Made by a program: the position numbers and the translations under genes
DNA from: Conoideocrella luteorostrata
Taxonomy: Eukaryota; Ascomycota; Sordariomycetes; Hypocreales; Clavicipitaceae
Assembly: GCA_032433595.1 (NCBI GenBank)
Contig: JASWJB010000191.1
Span: 20,565-84,564, forward strand
Direction: 5' to 3'
Length of the DNA: 64,000 nucleotides
Notes under the pieces: generated by a model
Seen by the model: only the letters and a program-made list of their open reading frames with translations
Database searches by the model: none
What the model was told of the DNA's origin: nothing
Part shown: piece by piece, positions 34,733 through 43,816 of the stretch
Numbering within the stretch: position 1 is the first letter of the stretch
Layout: each line of letters begins with the position of its first letter

Positions 34733-35320
34733 ATGCATGCAGTGCTAGCAACACTGTTGCATATACAGAACACGTCAGTTGCTACCATCAGTTGTATATT
34801 TACATCAGTTCTTCACGAACCGCTCCGAAAATACTACAACCCTTTTCAAGCATACTGTGAGCGCGCTCGATCGGTCTCCAGATGCAATATAGTGAAGGAG
34901 GAGATGCCGTCGCCCGACCGCATCAAGGATGTAGACGAGCTCGAATTATGGCAGTCATCGTGGGAGGACGGGGACAGCGATATCCGGGACCCAATCTCAT
35001 ACTGGCATGAGCGAAGAAGACGATATCCACGTCACTCCCGAATGGCGTTGGATTTTCTTACGATTCAACCCATGTCGGCAGAGTGTGAGAGGTTATTTGC
35101 CGCGGCAGGACGCATGGTAACACCCCTTCGAAGTCGACTTGACGCTGATATTATAGGGATGTGTCAAGTGTTACGATCATGGCTACGGGCGGGAGTGATC
35201 GAGGACCTGGATGTAATGCTTCTTCCTGTGGAGAGAAGTGGTGGTGATGAGCTTGGAGGAAGTATTATGGGCAAAGATAGGCTTGAAGACAAGGAGGCGG
35301 GAGAACAAGCATGTACATAG
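34733..35320 (+). pseudogene. hAT transposase, C-terminal dimerisation domain (truncated)
   Basis: A 195-codon ORF. From about residue 86 it reads DPISYWHERRRRYPRHSRMA, then LDFLTIQPMSAECERLFAAA, GRMVTPLRSRLDADIIGMCQ, ending around VLRSWLRAGVI. This is the hAT-family C-terminal dimerisation region: a W near its start, then the SAECERLFSAAG block. The DNA-binding BED finger and catalytic Asp and Glu residues of a full transposase (normally several hundred residues) are not upstream in readable form, so this is a tail fragment. The C-terminal extension is Gly/Glu-rich. GC content and lack of RIP stops suggest it was low-copy. Confidence 0.75.
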
Positions 35321-35475
35321 GGTGGGGATTGTAAGTCAACGTCAATTTAAGTCCATTCAACTCAATTTGATGGGCAGTTGATCAACGACACTGAGGCATA
35401 CAGTTGACCAGGTCAACTCAACGCAACGGAGGCATTCAGTTGATTGAATTGAGTGGTTTGCATCCTTGGCATGTT
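35321..35475 (+). repeat. Probable hAT 3' subterminal region
   Basis: Directly after the transposase stop come repeated short words in both orientations: CAACTCAA, GTTGATCAA, AGTTGACC, CAACTCAACGCAACG, AGTTGATTGAATTGAG. It ends near TTTGCATCCTTGGCA at about 35472. Clustered subterminal repeats of this kind are typical of hAT ends. The matching 5' terminal inverted repeat was not found. Confidence 0.4.
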
Positions 35476-35589
35476 ACGGATCACAGTGAGCCGGTTACAG
35501 ATTCTGAACCCTGGAGATGTTGTGAGACGACCCTCCGGCTCCGATGACGGAATTCCTAGATAGTGACCATATATAAGAAGAGGTCTAAT

Positions 35590-35661
35590 TTCTCGTCAAT
35601 TAGTTAGAATACAAGGACAATTCCTTTGCATTCAGACATCCATAGCTGCTCACTTGTGACA
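35590..35661 (+). repeat. LTR-like repeat R1, copy 1
   Basis: Shares TCAATTAG-TAGAA-CAAGGACA and a terminal TAGCTGCTCACTTGTGACA with copies at 41037-41116 and 41995-42074. Similarity stops abruptly after TGTGACA, as expected for an LTR end (CA). The upstream TATATAAG near 35572 could be its TATA element. Confidence 0.55.
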
Positions 35662-35713
35662 GGTACCTTGACACTAATCCCCGCCACGACACACAGCCAC
35701 AAGGCATCAACGA

Positions 35714-35898
35714 GCAATTGCGGACAAGGTCACGTGGCCACCCCAGCGCGCCTCTTCCATAAGGCGCGCTCAGGGGCATTTCCTCTTCCTCTTCTTCTCT
35801 TAGATAACCCAGATCAGACGAATTGAATTGTTTTGCTTCTTGTTTTGCTTCACCTTCCGGTATCGATACCTTCGTCACCCGAAGCCCCTGCTTCCTAC
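35714..35898 (+). repeat. Copia-type LTR/leader fragment, plus-orientation copy
   Basis: From GCAATTGCGGACAAGGTCAC to CCCGAAGCCCCTGCTTC it is the reverse complement of 36502-36678 with few mismatches. It includes GGTCACGTGG, a GCGCGCC block, a CT-rich tract, and GGTATCGATACC beyond the LTR end. It lacks the TGTTGGAATC start, so it is a fragment. With the second copy it forms an inverted repeat with a spacer of about 600 bp. Confidence 0.65.
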
Positions 35899-36501
35899 AT
35901 AACCACCGTAGCCTGGCCTTATACCCGAGCCTCCTGATTCTTCTGTCATCCCGCAGGCAGTTCAATCACCGATTCTTCATAGGCATCACAGTCCAATACC
36001 ATGGAGAGAAAAGTATTATCCCTAAGGGCTCCTCCATTTATGGTATCTGCACCAGGGAAAGTTATCGTCTTCGGCGAATGAGCCGCAGTTTTTGGCAAGC
36101 CAGTAGTTGCCGCAGCCATTTCGCTAAGATCCTACCTCCTTGTCACTACCCCTCTCCAAGTCCCAACGCATTGTCACTGTTAATTTCAGGGATATTGGCC
36201 TGAATCATACGTGGGTGATCGATGATCTGCCTTGGGAACCCTTTAATTATGCCTCCAAGAGAAAGTTCTACTAATCTGTCGTTGACTATCTTGACTCAGA
36301 CTTACTCAATGCTATTACGCCGCACGCGGAAGCCGTATCCAGAGACCTTCCAGAGAAGCAGCAGAAAATATACGTATAATTTGCCACTGCATTTCTATAC
36401 CTCTTTCTTTCTCTAGGCTCCTACGCCATAGATTCACATATACCCTTTGTTCCATGATCCCAATTAATGCAGGCCTGGGCATTAGTGCCAGCACTTTGTA
36501 A
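35899..36501. other. Spacer between inverted LTR fragments
   Basis: Small overlapping ORFs on both strands but none with a recognisable domain. It may be retroelement leader or gag debris, given that it lies inside two LTR-proximal fragments pointing at each other. Confidence 0.35.
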
Positions 36502-36702
36502 GAAGCACAGGGCTTCGGGTGACGAGGGTATCGATACCGGAAGGTGAAGCAAAACAATGTGCAAAACGATTCAATTCATCTAATCATATCTAAGAGAAGA
36601 AGAAGAGGAGGAATGCCCCCGAGCGCGCCGTATAAAAGAGGCGCGCTAGGGTGGCCACGTGACCTTGTCCGCAATTGCTATACTTAACGAGAGATTCCAA
36701 CA
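36502..36702 (-). repeat. Copia-type LTR with adjoining leader, minus-orientation copy
   Basis: On the minus strand the LTR starts TGTTGGAATC at 36702 and probably ends TTTTGCACA at 36558 (145 bp, TG...CA). It has GGTCACGTGG, a TATA-like TTTTATACGG and a CT-rich TTCTTCTCTTAGAT tract. The leader beyond the LTR holds GGTATCGATACC. The layout matches the solo LTRs at 36991 and 40385, pointing to one Copia superfamily. Confidence 0.65.
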
Positions 36703-36990
36703 ATAACGTAACAAAGTGTCATCTATGCACCCGGGTGCAGTTGGGCCTGAACGACGCGAACGAGAAGTGATCAGGCATCTTCCAAACGGTGCAGCATTTC
36801 ACTTCGCTGGCTTCTGGCACACTTTCAGTACACAAGAGTAGCACGATGCTTCTGATTGGAGGTTCAATCTCCCTGCATGTGCGGGTTTTCCACGCTGACA
36901 GCGTCTCCAGCCGCAATGTTTACGTATTCGAACGAACGAGAATACTTACACTATAGGTTGCATAGGGGTTGTGCAATGATCTAGATCATA
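36703..36990. other. Short intergenic stretch
   Basis: About 290 bases between two LTR fragments. A 65-codon minus frame (36719-36916) has no recognisable motif; I see nothing else. Confidence 0.4.
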
Positions 36991-37150
36991 TGCTTCAAAA
37001 TGCAAAACAATATATTCAATAATCTCCGATGTCTATCTAAGAAGAGGAAGCAAGTCAGGAAGAAAGCCCTGACATCGTGGTATAAATACCGCGGTCAGAA
37101 GATGACCACGTGACCCGCTCCGTGCTTGTGCTTGACGGATGATTCCGACA
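36991..37150 (-). repeat. Solo Copia-type LTR, 160 bp
   Basis: On the minus strand it begins TGTCGGAATC and ends TTTTGCATTTTGAAGCA, with GGTCACGTGG and a TATA box (GGTATTTATACC). Homologous to 40385-40547 in the same orientation. The five bases on each side (TCATA and TACAA) do not match, so no target duplication is seen. Confidence 0.7.
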
Positions 37151-37632
37151 TACAATACCGTAGATAGCTAGATTCCTCGGATAGTGAGGCTTCCGGTATC
37201 ATACTAGAAACAAGGGGAATCGAGAGGCCTCACAGGCAAGAAGAAGAGGGATAAATTGAAGCATTCTGACGGGTCTGTCAGAGGAGGAATTCATAAACTT
37301 ATCACCATCAATTATCAACAGAGATCATAGTTATCTATTGAATTGAATCCATTTCTATCACTGCCGATTTCCACTGTTGCAAATTGCTCTCAAATGCTCA
37401 TGAAGGCACGTAACGCAACACCATACAAAGCTCAACTGTGTTCCCGACAGCTTTATACCCTGCGACATGTAAGGATATTTAAAAAGACAGCGGTTGAGCG
37501 CCAAACTTCTAGAAATCTGCTATTGCAGTTCTTCGTTCTTTTTAAGTCTTAAAATAAGACGCTTTGTACATCTCCACACGTAAAGACTTTCTTCACTTTT
37601 CGTAGCCTCCTCTGTAAGCTGTTATCTCAATC
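37151..37632. other. Downstream region of the first transcription factor gene
   Basis: Contains the presumptive 3' UTR of the minus-strand gene that ends at 37633. A 69-codon plus frame (37343-37552) has no recognisable motif. No other feature. Confidence 0.4.
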
Positions 37633-40039
37633 TCAGTGTGTCTCGTCGAAAAAGGTAGTATAATCTTTCAACACCATATTGCCCTCAAATTGATCCGCAA
37701 GATACTCCGCAGTTGAAGAACTAGGCTCCGATAAAGCGTGATGGAGATCCACCATGAAGGTTGCCCTTATTCCCCCAGCGATGGCATCAGGGTCCCTATT
37801 CTCAAAATCATGTAAAATTCGACGTGCCGCAGCACTGCATATATCTCCGTTACGTAATGCCATGGACAAAAGGGCCTTTGAAATACCCTCAGCAACGCGC
37901 CATGAACGGCTTAGTTTCTGGTAGCCGTACAAGCAGAGTAGCAGATACGAATACCAATCCTCATCTTTATTATTCTCGAATATAGCATTGGCAACATAAA
38001 TCAATGCAGTGTGCCATAAGATAGTAACATTAGAAGAAGAATAATTGAGGCGGTAGTTAACAATGAGTCGCTTGAGGCGCATGGTGGAGTATTCACAAAT
38101 GGCACTAGGGGTGCAACTAGCATCATTAAATGTTGTCAAACACTGGTTTCTGTGAGGGCTGTTGTGAACAAATGGGCGAAATATATCGAGAATCGCGGCG
38201 TGAAACCAGAGGCTAGTATATAGCTTTAGCAGAATATTGGCATATTCTTGAATGTGACAACTCACTGCATAACTTGTACATGATGGCTTTGGCCATGTTG
38301 ATTCGCGGATAGTTGGGTAGGGAGGCTATTACTCCAAGCCAGAAGTTCGCGGAATTTGAATTCTGCAAAGGCCATAGAGCCGTGTGAGCCCCAGGGTAAG
38401 CGGCCCTGGCTATAGTATACCCAGCTTATTTCGCGCACAATAGTCCAAAATCGACAGAGGTATGGGAATGTGTCCCCCATGTACGCTGGCCATGACGGTA
38501 CCTCCTCAGTATCGTAGAGAGAAGGCCCACCGCTTGATGAATCTAGGGTACATCCTTTTGGAATCGAAATACGTGGGGGGGAAATGGGGCAGAGTATTCC
38601 CGGCTGATGGTAGAAAATAGACATGAGTCTATATGAAGTGTTAGTAATGATCATTCAACTTGTCGAGGTTGCGAGATACCGACGTTAGCCAGTTAAAAAT
38701 GCCCCAAGCAGCATACATGTGCGATGTTTTGGCAGTTCCAGTAAGATCATCATAGTTCCTGCTTTTCATTTCGTTGACATGCCCTTCGGTACTAAATAGA
38801 CCCATCCGGCCAGCCATGTTTGCTGCTTCAGTTAGGTATCTTAATACTGCATGATCTCTGCCTTGCCCCAAATAGCCTAGACATAGAAACTCAGTTGCTG
38901 CGAGAACTAGTATTGAATCATCGCATTTATAATATTCGGCCGTCAAGTGACCTTCTGCTTCCGTGCAGAAATCAATCGCGATATGGTCTGTTTGTGGATC
39001 AATGGCACTATACATTTGCTAGTGTCGGTTAGCCACATATTACGATCAAGCAAGGATCTAAGTCATACACAAGCCCAATATAGCAATGAGTTGACCAAGA
39101 GCGAAGAGCAATGTTCACTTTGCTCCGAAACAAGATCTGAGACAAATAAATCCGGGTCAAAATGCCCAAGCAAAGGGTGATCAGTCTCAAGATATAGCGA
39201 AATGCATTTGGCGGCCAGATCATTATCGATGTCGACGTTTGTCCAGTAATGAATGTTCAGTTTGTGTAGCCGAGAATCACACAGCTGATGAAATTTCTCG
39301 TGCGGTTCTTGGTGTTCATCCCTCATGTTCTCATTCTCCGGCCTCGCAGGTCGTTGGTCAGACATTGGACTAGATAGATTAGCAATCTTCTGGTAATACA
39401 TTTACCAATGGCAGCAAAACTGTACTCACATGTCTGTATAGGAGTCATGCAATGTCGATCCAATCAATCCAAGATATGGTTGCTTTTGGAACAAGTTGGT
39501 GTCCCGGTCTCTTGCTCCTGGATAAGCCGTGGGGTTCTGCGTCCGCCACTCTTGCTGCGTGGCCTGGCCATCATCATCCAATACTGGATTCGCCTCTACA
39601 TTATCCGCTTCGAGCTGTTTGCATGTCAAGCCCTGCCGTAACGTGGATAGTATTGTTAATGCGTCAGACTCCTCTTTCAATCCATGTAGATATTGAATAG
39701 CTTCTGAAGTTGGCAGCTGCCCGAGAGTCCGAACTACTTCAACGACGAGATCTCTCGACTCTTTCGACGGACCTCCTTCGTCCCTATATTCGCACTGATT
39801 GGTTTTACCTTGGCAGTTAGAGCAAACAGGTCGCTGGCCATCACACTGCACGCCCTGTTAGACGATACCTCACAGCAGAAGGAAGAACCTACCCTGATTT
39901 TCTTCCGTCGGCAATCATTACATGCCACTGAAACGCCGATACGGGGTTTCCTCGGTTCCGAGGACTCGAACTCGGTACCGCGCTCCTGCCCCGTGGCTTT
40001 CGGGCTCAAAGGGCGGAGCGGGACGTAGCGACGCTCCAT
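37633..40039 (-). CDS. Zn2Cys6 (zinc cluster) transcription factor, six exons, 713 aa
   Basis: Nuclear DNA-binding regulator by family. Exons on the minus strand: 40039-39893, 39845-39430, 39369-39069, 39018-38684, 38628-38266, 38212-37633. The introns (47, 60, 50, 55 and 53 bp) are all GT-AG; several carry branch sites, for example TACTAAC in the fourth. Joined, they give an uninterrupted 2142-bp frame. The zinc cluster is at residues 40-67 (Cys 40, 43, 50, 57, 60, 67; CX2CX6CX6CX2CX6C). A fungal transcription-factor middle region follows, with SSLLVNSLLYWACQMYS, WGIFNWLTLMSIFYHQPG and HHVQVMHLWFHAAILDIFRP. No stop or frameshift remains. The fourth intron has an atypical donor (GTCGGT), chosen because it alone restores the family motif. 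The target genes are unknown. Copia-type LTRs stand on both sides. Confidence 0.88.
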
Positions 40040-40251
40040 TAATGCTGGTAAGCGAAGGCAGTGGACACACCCCAGAGATATCGTGGAAGCAAGTCATTTA
40101 GTGGCGGCACAAAGGTAGAGGTATCGCAAGGCGACCTTGAGCTTTCGAATGGCGACAAAAGGTGGGACTTCTCGGAGAGCAGTCCGCTAGCCAATGAATG
40201 AGCGATAATTGGGTGGAGACTGCTGGGATTCTTGGCAGCAAGGGCGGTCAC
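40039..40251 (-). promoter_or_regulatory. Upstream ORF (70 codons) overlapping the start of the zinc-cluster gene
   Basis: A minus-strand ATG at 40251 opens a 70-codon frame whose TAA shares its last A with the ATG of the main gene (TAATG at 40041-40037). If the transcript starts upstream of 40251, ribosomes would meet this ORF first and would have to reinitiate. Alternatively the real transcript starts inside it. The peptide has no recognisable domain. Confidence 0.35.
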
Positions 40252-40384
40252 ATGGGCAAGGCGAAGAAAAAAACTAAATTCTAGTCGCCACGTATCTAAA
40301 AATATTACTAGGGTTACTAGTTATTCTTATCAGCTTTAAGATGTTAACAGTAACTACAAATCCCCTTATAAAGATACGTCAATA

Positions 40385-40547
40385 GCTTCAAAATGCAAAT
40401 ACAATATATTCAGAAGTCTCTGATGTCTATGGAAGCAGAAACAGGTGAGGTGGAAAGCGCTGATATCCTCGTATAAATATCGTGGCCAGAGGGTGGCTAC
40501 GTGACCTCCTCCGTGCTTCCTATGATGCTTGACGAAGGGCTCCAACA
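40385..40547 (-). repeat. Solo Copia-type LTR, about 163 bp
   Basis: Homologous to 36991-37150 in the same orientation. On the minus strand it starts TGTTGGAGCC, with CACGTAGCC and a TATA box (ATATTTATACG), and ends TTTGCATTTTGAAGC. It lies upstream of the zinc-cluster gene, while its twin lies downstream. Confidence 0.7.
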
Positions 40548-40761
40548 GCAGGATTTTATATAGGCATTGGAAAGGACTAGTTTATCGTTACAAGGCGTAA
40601 AAGGGTGCCTTTATTTAGAATGCATGAAAACCGCGAATCTACTACTGCAATTAAAGCTATCTCTACCAGCAGACAGCACATATTACCATTCCTTATCCTT
40701 ACAGGGCAATAGTACCTAGAGTAGTGGTATTATATTAAAGAGCTCAACCCAGAGACCAAGA
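40548..40761. other. Short AT-mixed intergenic stretch
   Basis: About 210 bases with no gene or clear repeat, between the solo LTR and the degenerate repeat tract. Confidence 0.4.
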
Positions 40762-41030
40762 TTGTCACAGGAAGCATTCCACAATGATGCACTCAATATC
40801 ACCGAAAACACACAATGCGACCGGAATTATTCAACATCGTCGGAAGCGTTCAAATTCAACAGAATCGTACGACCGGAAGCATTCAATATCGTCAAAATTG
40901 AACGATGCCGAGGAATGCGCCCCGCACGAGGAATTCAACATCACCGGAAACGGACGATATCGACGATATCGTCAGAATCAATGGAATGGAATAAATGCAC
41001 GAAAAGAGGAATATCGTAGAGATAAATAGC
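40762..41030. repeat. Degenerate repeats around GGAAGCATTCAATATCGTC
   Basis: The motif CCGGAA-ATTCAACATC-TC recurs about six times with irregular spacing. Examples are AGGAAGCATTCCAC, CCGGAATTATTCAACATCG, CCGGAAGCATTCAATATCG and AGGAATTCAACATCACCGG, with GATATCGACGATATCGTC near 40970. Two overlapping plus frames of 81-85 codons are by-products. It runs directly into LTR-like repeat R1 copy 2. Confidence 0.5.
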
Positions 41031-41036
41031 AGCCGA

Positions 41037-41116
41037 ATTCCCGTCAATTAGATAGAAATCAAGGACATTTTTTCACTGCCTTAGAGACCGACTTCCGTAG
41101 CTGCTCACTTGTGACA
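41037..41116 (+). repeat. LTR-like repeat R1, copy 2
   Basis: Same family as 35590-35661, reading CCGTCAATTAGATAGAAATC then GTAGCTGCTCACTTGTGACA; similarity ends after TGTGACA. Confidence 0.55.
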
Positions 41117-41250
41117 AAGATGGTACTACTATTATTAGGTTATACTAAAAATAAGGTTAGTCTCACTTCATTAAAACATGTTCATTAGTATGCAAAGTCA
41201 ATTAGTAGAAAGCGCCTACTAATTCTCAAAGGCCATGTGGCTAAAGCTAG

Positions 41251-41532
41251 CTAGACGGTCATCTGACGACTAGTTAGCCGGTTGTTTTGTACATTGGCGG
41301 CGAAATGAAGATCGGTCTCCGGCCAGCTTGGCTCAATCAACGGCCCTTCAACCTTAAACATAACGCTATATCCAACTGGCGGCAGAGATAATAAATTAGA
41401 GGGACAAGAATAATCAAAATTGCGAAAGAATACTAAAGCTATTATACGCTGCGGAGGTATCATGGAACCCATTCCTAAGTTGGTCCCACAAGCTTTGCTC
41501 GACAGTATTGAGATGATATCAGCGAAAACCAC
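41251..41532 (-). CDS. Hypothetical ORF, 93 codons
   Basis: The minus-strand frame includes SSKACGTNLGMGSMIPPQRI, FDYSCPSNLLSLPPVGYSVM and VEGPLIEPSWPETDLHFAAN. The varied composition looks protein-like but I recognise no family. It starts with an internal ATG, has no obvious partner exon upstream, and is flanked by LTR-like repeats, so it may be a piece of a broken gene. Confidence 0.3.
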   Translation of the reverse strand: MVFADIISILSSKACGTNLGMGSMIPPQRIIALVFFRNFDYSCPSNLLSLPPVGYSVMFKVEGPLIEPSWPETDLHFAANVQNNRLTSRQMTV

Positions 41533-41639
41533 TGTAAGTGCATTCCACGTCGCAGGACACCAAGCCTATATGCAGGCTGTAACTCCGCGTGGCTTCTTCG
41601 CGGGAGCGGAATTAAACTTGTGACTGAAATCGAATCTAG

Positions 41640-41994
41640 CAGGAAAGCCTAAAATGTTTTTCTTCCTTGCCATATCAGCGTGCTCACAACTGTCAACCGG
41701 AACCACGTAGAATCTCGTGGAATTCAACAAATTCCATCAGAATGACGAAAATCTCGATATTTCTCGGAGGCCAAGAAAGGTCTTGCTCCATACAACAATA
41801 GAAGGGCTGAAACGAGCTGAAAAGCTAGTCGTAAGCCCAATTTTCTTGTGAATAGCTTCAATAGGAGACTAGCTTCAGCCACAGAATCCTTCCACAGCCA
41901 ACGAATAGGAACAATAGGAAATTATCCCAACAGGCCTAACGGGAATCCGAGATTGATGGCATCAAGAGAGGAACTTCAGGTAGAAATAGTCAAA
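41640..41994. other. Repeat-like flank of R1 copy 3
   Basis: Contains AGAATCTCGTGGAATTCAAC near 41711, recalling the TGTTGGAATC LTR starts, and a 64-codon plus frame (41848-42042) with no motif. Probably degraded LTR sequence leading into the repeat that follows. Confidence 0.35.
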
Positions 41995-42074
41995 TTCCTC
42001 TGCAAATCAGATATGAATAAAGGACAACATTCCACTACATGAATCAGAAGGTTATAGCTGCTCATATTGTGATA
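41995..42074 (+). repeat. LTR-like repeat R1, copy 3
   Basis: Shares ATCAGATATGAATAAAGGACA and TATAGCTGCTCATATTGTGATA with the other two copies; the terminal TGTGACA is mutated to TGTGATA. Confidence 0.5.
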
Positions 42075-42560
42075 ACAACTATTTGTCGACTCTTTGCAAC
42101 TTCTCTGCGTTGCCTCACTTTTCAACTATGCTAAATTTCATAGTACAGAAGTCAATTTGAACAGCAGATTGGTCCTTGTACTGACTTATCAAACCGGGTC
42201 ATTAGACCATCTTATAGTGGAAAGAGAGCGTCTGAACCTGCTAATTGCAATCTTGAAACGCTATGCACACAGTGCCAATGTTTGATGCCTTCATAATTCC
42301 TTTGATAGCTGGGCCGAATTCAGCAATTGTACGATAACTGCTAACATCATCCTCGTCAACAATTAATTTCCACCAAGTGATTTCCAAGTAAAGAAATGTT
42401 AAGAGATAAGTACGTAAGTTGACGTCCTGTATCCATTACATCTGTGCTTTTATACCCCGCCGCTCACCCAAACTAACAAATAAAAGAATTTTTATTCACC
42501 TTATTTCAATTTTATAAGCTTAAAAAAATCTTCCTCTCTGACATCATGTCTGCTAATGAA
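42075..42560. other. Intergenic, no secure feature
   Basis: A 63-codon plus frame (42094-42285) has no recognisable motif. The last 150 bases, before the 254-codon minus ORF ends, are AT-rich with TAAAAGAATTTTTATT and could be its 3' UTR. Confidence 0.35.
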
Positions 42561-43325
42561 TCAATGCCCCGCCGGACTCTGCTGCTTCGAATTTTGGCCA
42601 GTCTCACAGAATGAGACATGCTTGGCTGGATGCTGAGGTTGACGATAGTTTGGAGTCGATTGTTTGGATGGCAGATCGCATTTTAGTATTATGTTCCTTG
42701 CCCTAATAGCCTCTGGTGACATATACCATGGGATCAACTGATTTTTATCGCTCTGCGTATAATCGTGGCATCTCCATGGCGCCGTGGTATTTATTGGTCG
42801 TTCTACTGCTGTTGGTATTTCCACTGTACGTTTTGATTCAGTAGGATGAGGAGAGGAACTATAAGCTTCAGGATACATTGATAACAGAACTTCATTACCT
42901 CTCGAAGCGGCGATATTCCCAGGAATGCCCGTGCTCGAGATGGTTGAGGATGGGGAAGGCTTGGTAGATGTCATGATACCAAAGTCCTCACTTGACAGTT
43001 CCCGTTCTTGGTATGGTAGGGATGCGGAATGTAAAGTAGACCTGAAAGCAAGGGGATATATGTAGAGCTTACTGTACCTGTTTATGCGAGGAAAACAGCA
43101 GGGAAAATGTTTCGGAGGATTTATCAGCTCCACCCGAAGCGAAGGTAGACATGTACACCTCGGAAAAGTGTTTGCCATGGAAGTCCGCTTGATCACAAAT
43201 AGCTGCGTACTCTTGAGATACGATAGCATAATCAACCAATAGTAGGTAGCAGTTGCCTCCGGAAGCGGCTCCGGGTGTAGCAGGGTGTGCCACACAAAAG
43301 GAACATGCTGTAACTGTGTAGCCAA
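42561..43325 (-). CDS. Hypothetical protein, 254 codons (start or splicing uncertain)
   Basis: An uninterrupted minus-strand ORF. The second half is Ser/Thr/Pro-rich (STKPSPSSTISSTGIPGN, MYPEAYSSSPHPTESKRTVE) and ends with HPAKHVSFCETGQNSKQQSP; it looks disordered. An alternative first half in another frame (43293-43069) reads MAHPATPGAASGGNCYLLLV, DYAIVSQEYAAICDQADFHG, KHFSEVYMSTFASGG. It could join the same second half through a 31-bp GTAAGC...TTTCAG interval, very short for an intron. No domain recognised. Which first half is real decides the product. Confidence 0.4.
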   Translation of the reverse strand: MATQLQHVPFVWHTLLHPEPLPEATATYYWLIMLSYLKSTQLFVIKRTSMANTFPRCTCLPSLRVELINPPKHFPCCFPRINRYSKLYIYPLAFRSTLHSASLPYQERELSSEDFGIMTSTKPSPSSTISSTGIPGNIAASRGNEVLLSMYPEAYSSSPHPTESKRTVEIPTAVERPINTTAPWRCHDYTQSDKNQLIPWYMSPEAIRARNIILKCDLPSKQSTPNYRQPQHPAKHVSFCETGQNSKQQSPAGH

Positions 43326-43631
43326 TTAGTGCCTGTGACGAGATGAGTAAGTTAACTGTAAGACTACAACCTCGTACCGGGCCCCGTAGACACCCCTGTC
43401 AGCACGGCTGACCTAGAGTAACCTCAGGCAGTGCTCCAAATTCTGCCACACCAAAACGACGCGCGTCGCGTTTCATAGCACTACCGACAATTGCGAGGCC
43501 TCGCAACAGACCTCGCAGCAGGCCACGCAGCAGAATTCGCAACAGACCTCAATTTCTACATTTCATTCGAATTTCTCATTGACATTAATCATAGTTCACG
43601 TGAGCAAGCTGCTGATTACATGTGCCGGCTT
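43326..43631. other. Intergenic with a short CAG/CCTCG-rich tract
   Basis: Around 43495-43550 the words GCAACAGACCTCGCAGCAGG and GCAGCAGAATTCGCAACAGA make a short imperfect repeat. No gene is supported. Confidence 0.35.
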
Positions 43632-43816
43632 TGTCAATACAAAAAGAACATTCTCAAATTGCGCAGCTATTATTGTATATTATAGCCTGTGACAGGTTTA
43701 CTTCCAATCCTGCTACTAGGCGAGGCGATAAATTTAATCCTTTTATTGTTGAATGTCACAGGTTATAATATACAATAATTGCTGCGCAATTAGAGCATGT
43801 TCTTTTTGTGTTGACA
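43632..43816. mobile_element. Fold-back or MITE-like element, 185 bp
   Basis: Two 63-bp arms, 43632-43694 and 43754-43816, are inverted repeats matching at 58 of 63 positions by my alignment, around a 59-bp spacer. The outer ends are TGTCAA/TTGACA and the inner ends TGTGACA/TGTCACA. No coding capacity. A clear target duplication is not visible. The arms could form a strong hairpin. Confidence 0.65.

Noticed and set aside
35600..35965. 121-codon minus ORF across an LTR fragment
   Set aside because: Covers LTR and leader sequence shared with an inverted copy; no protein motif.
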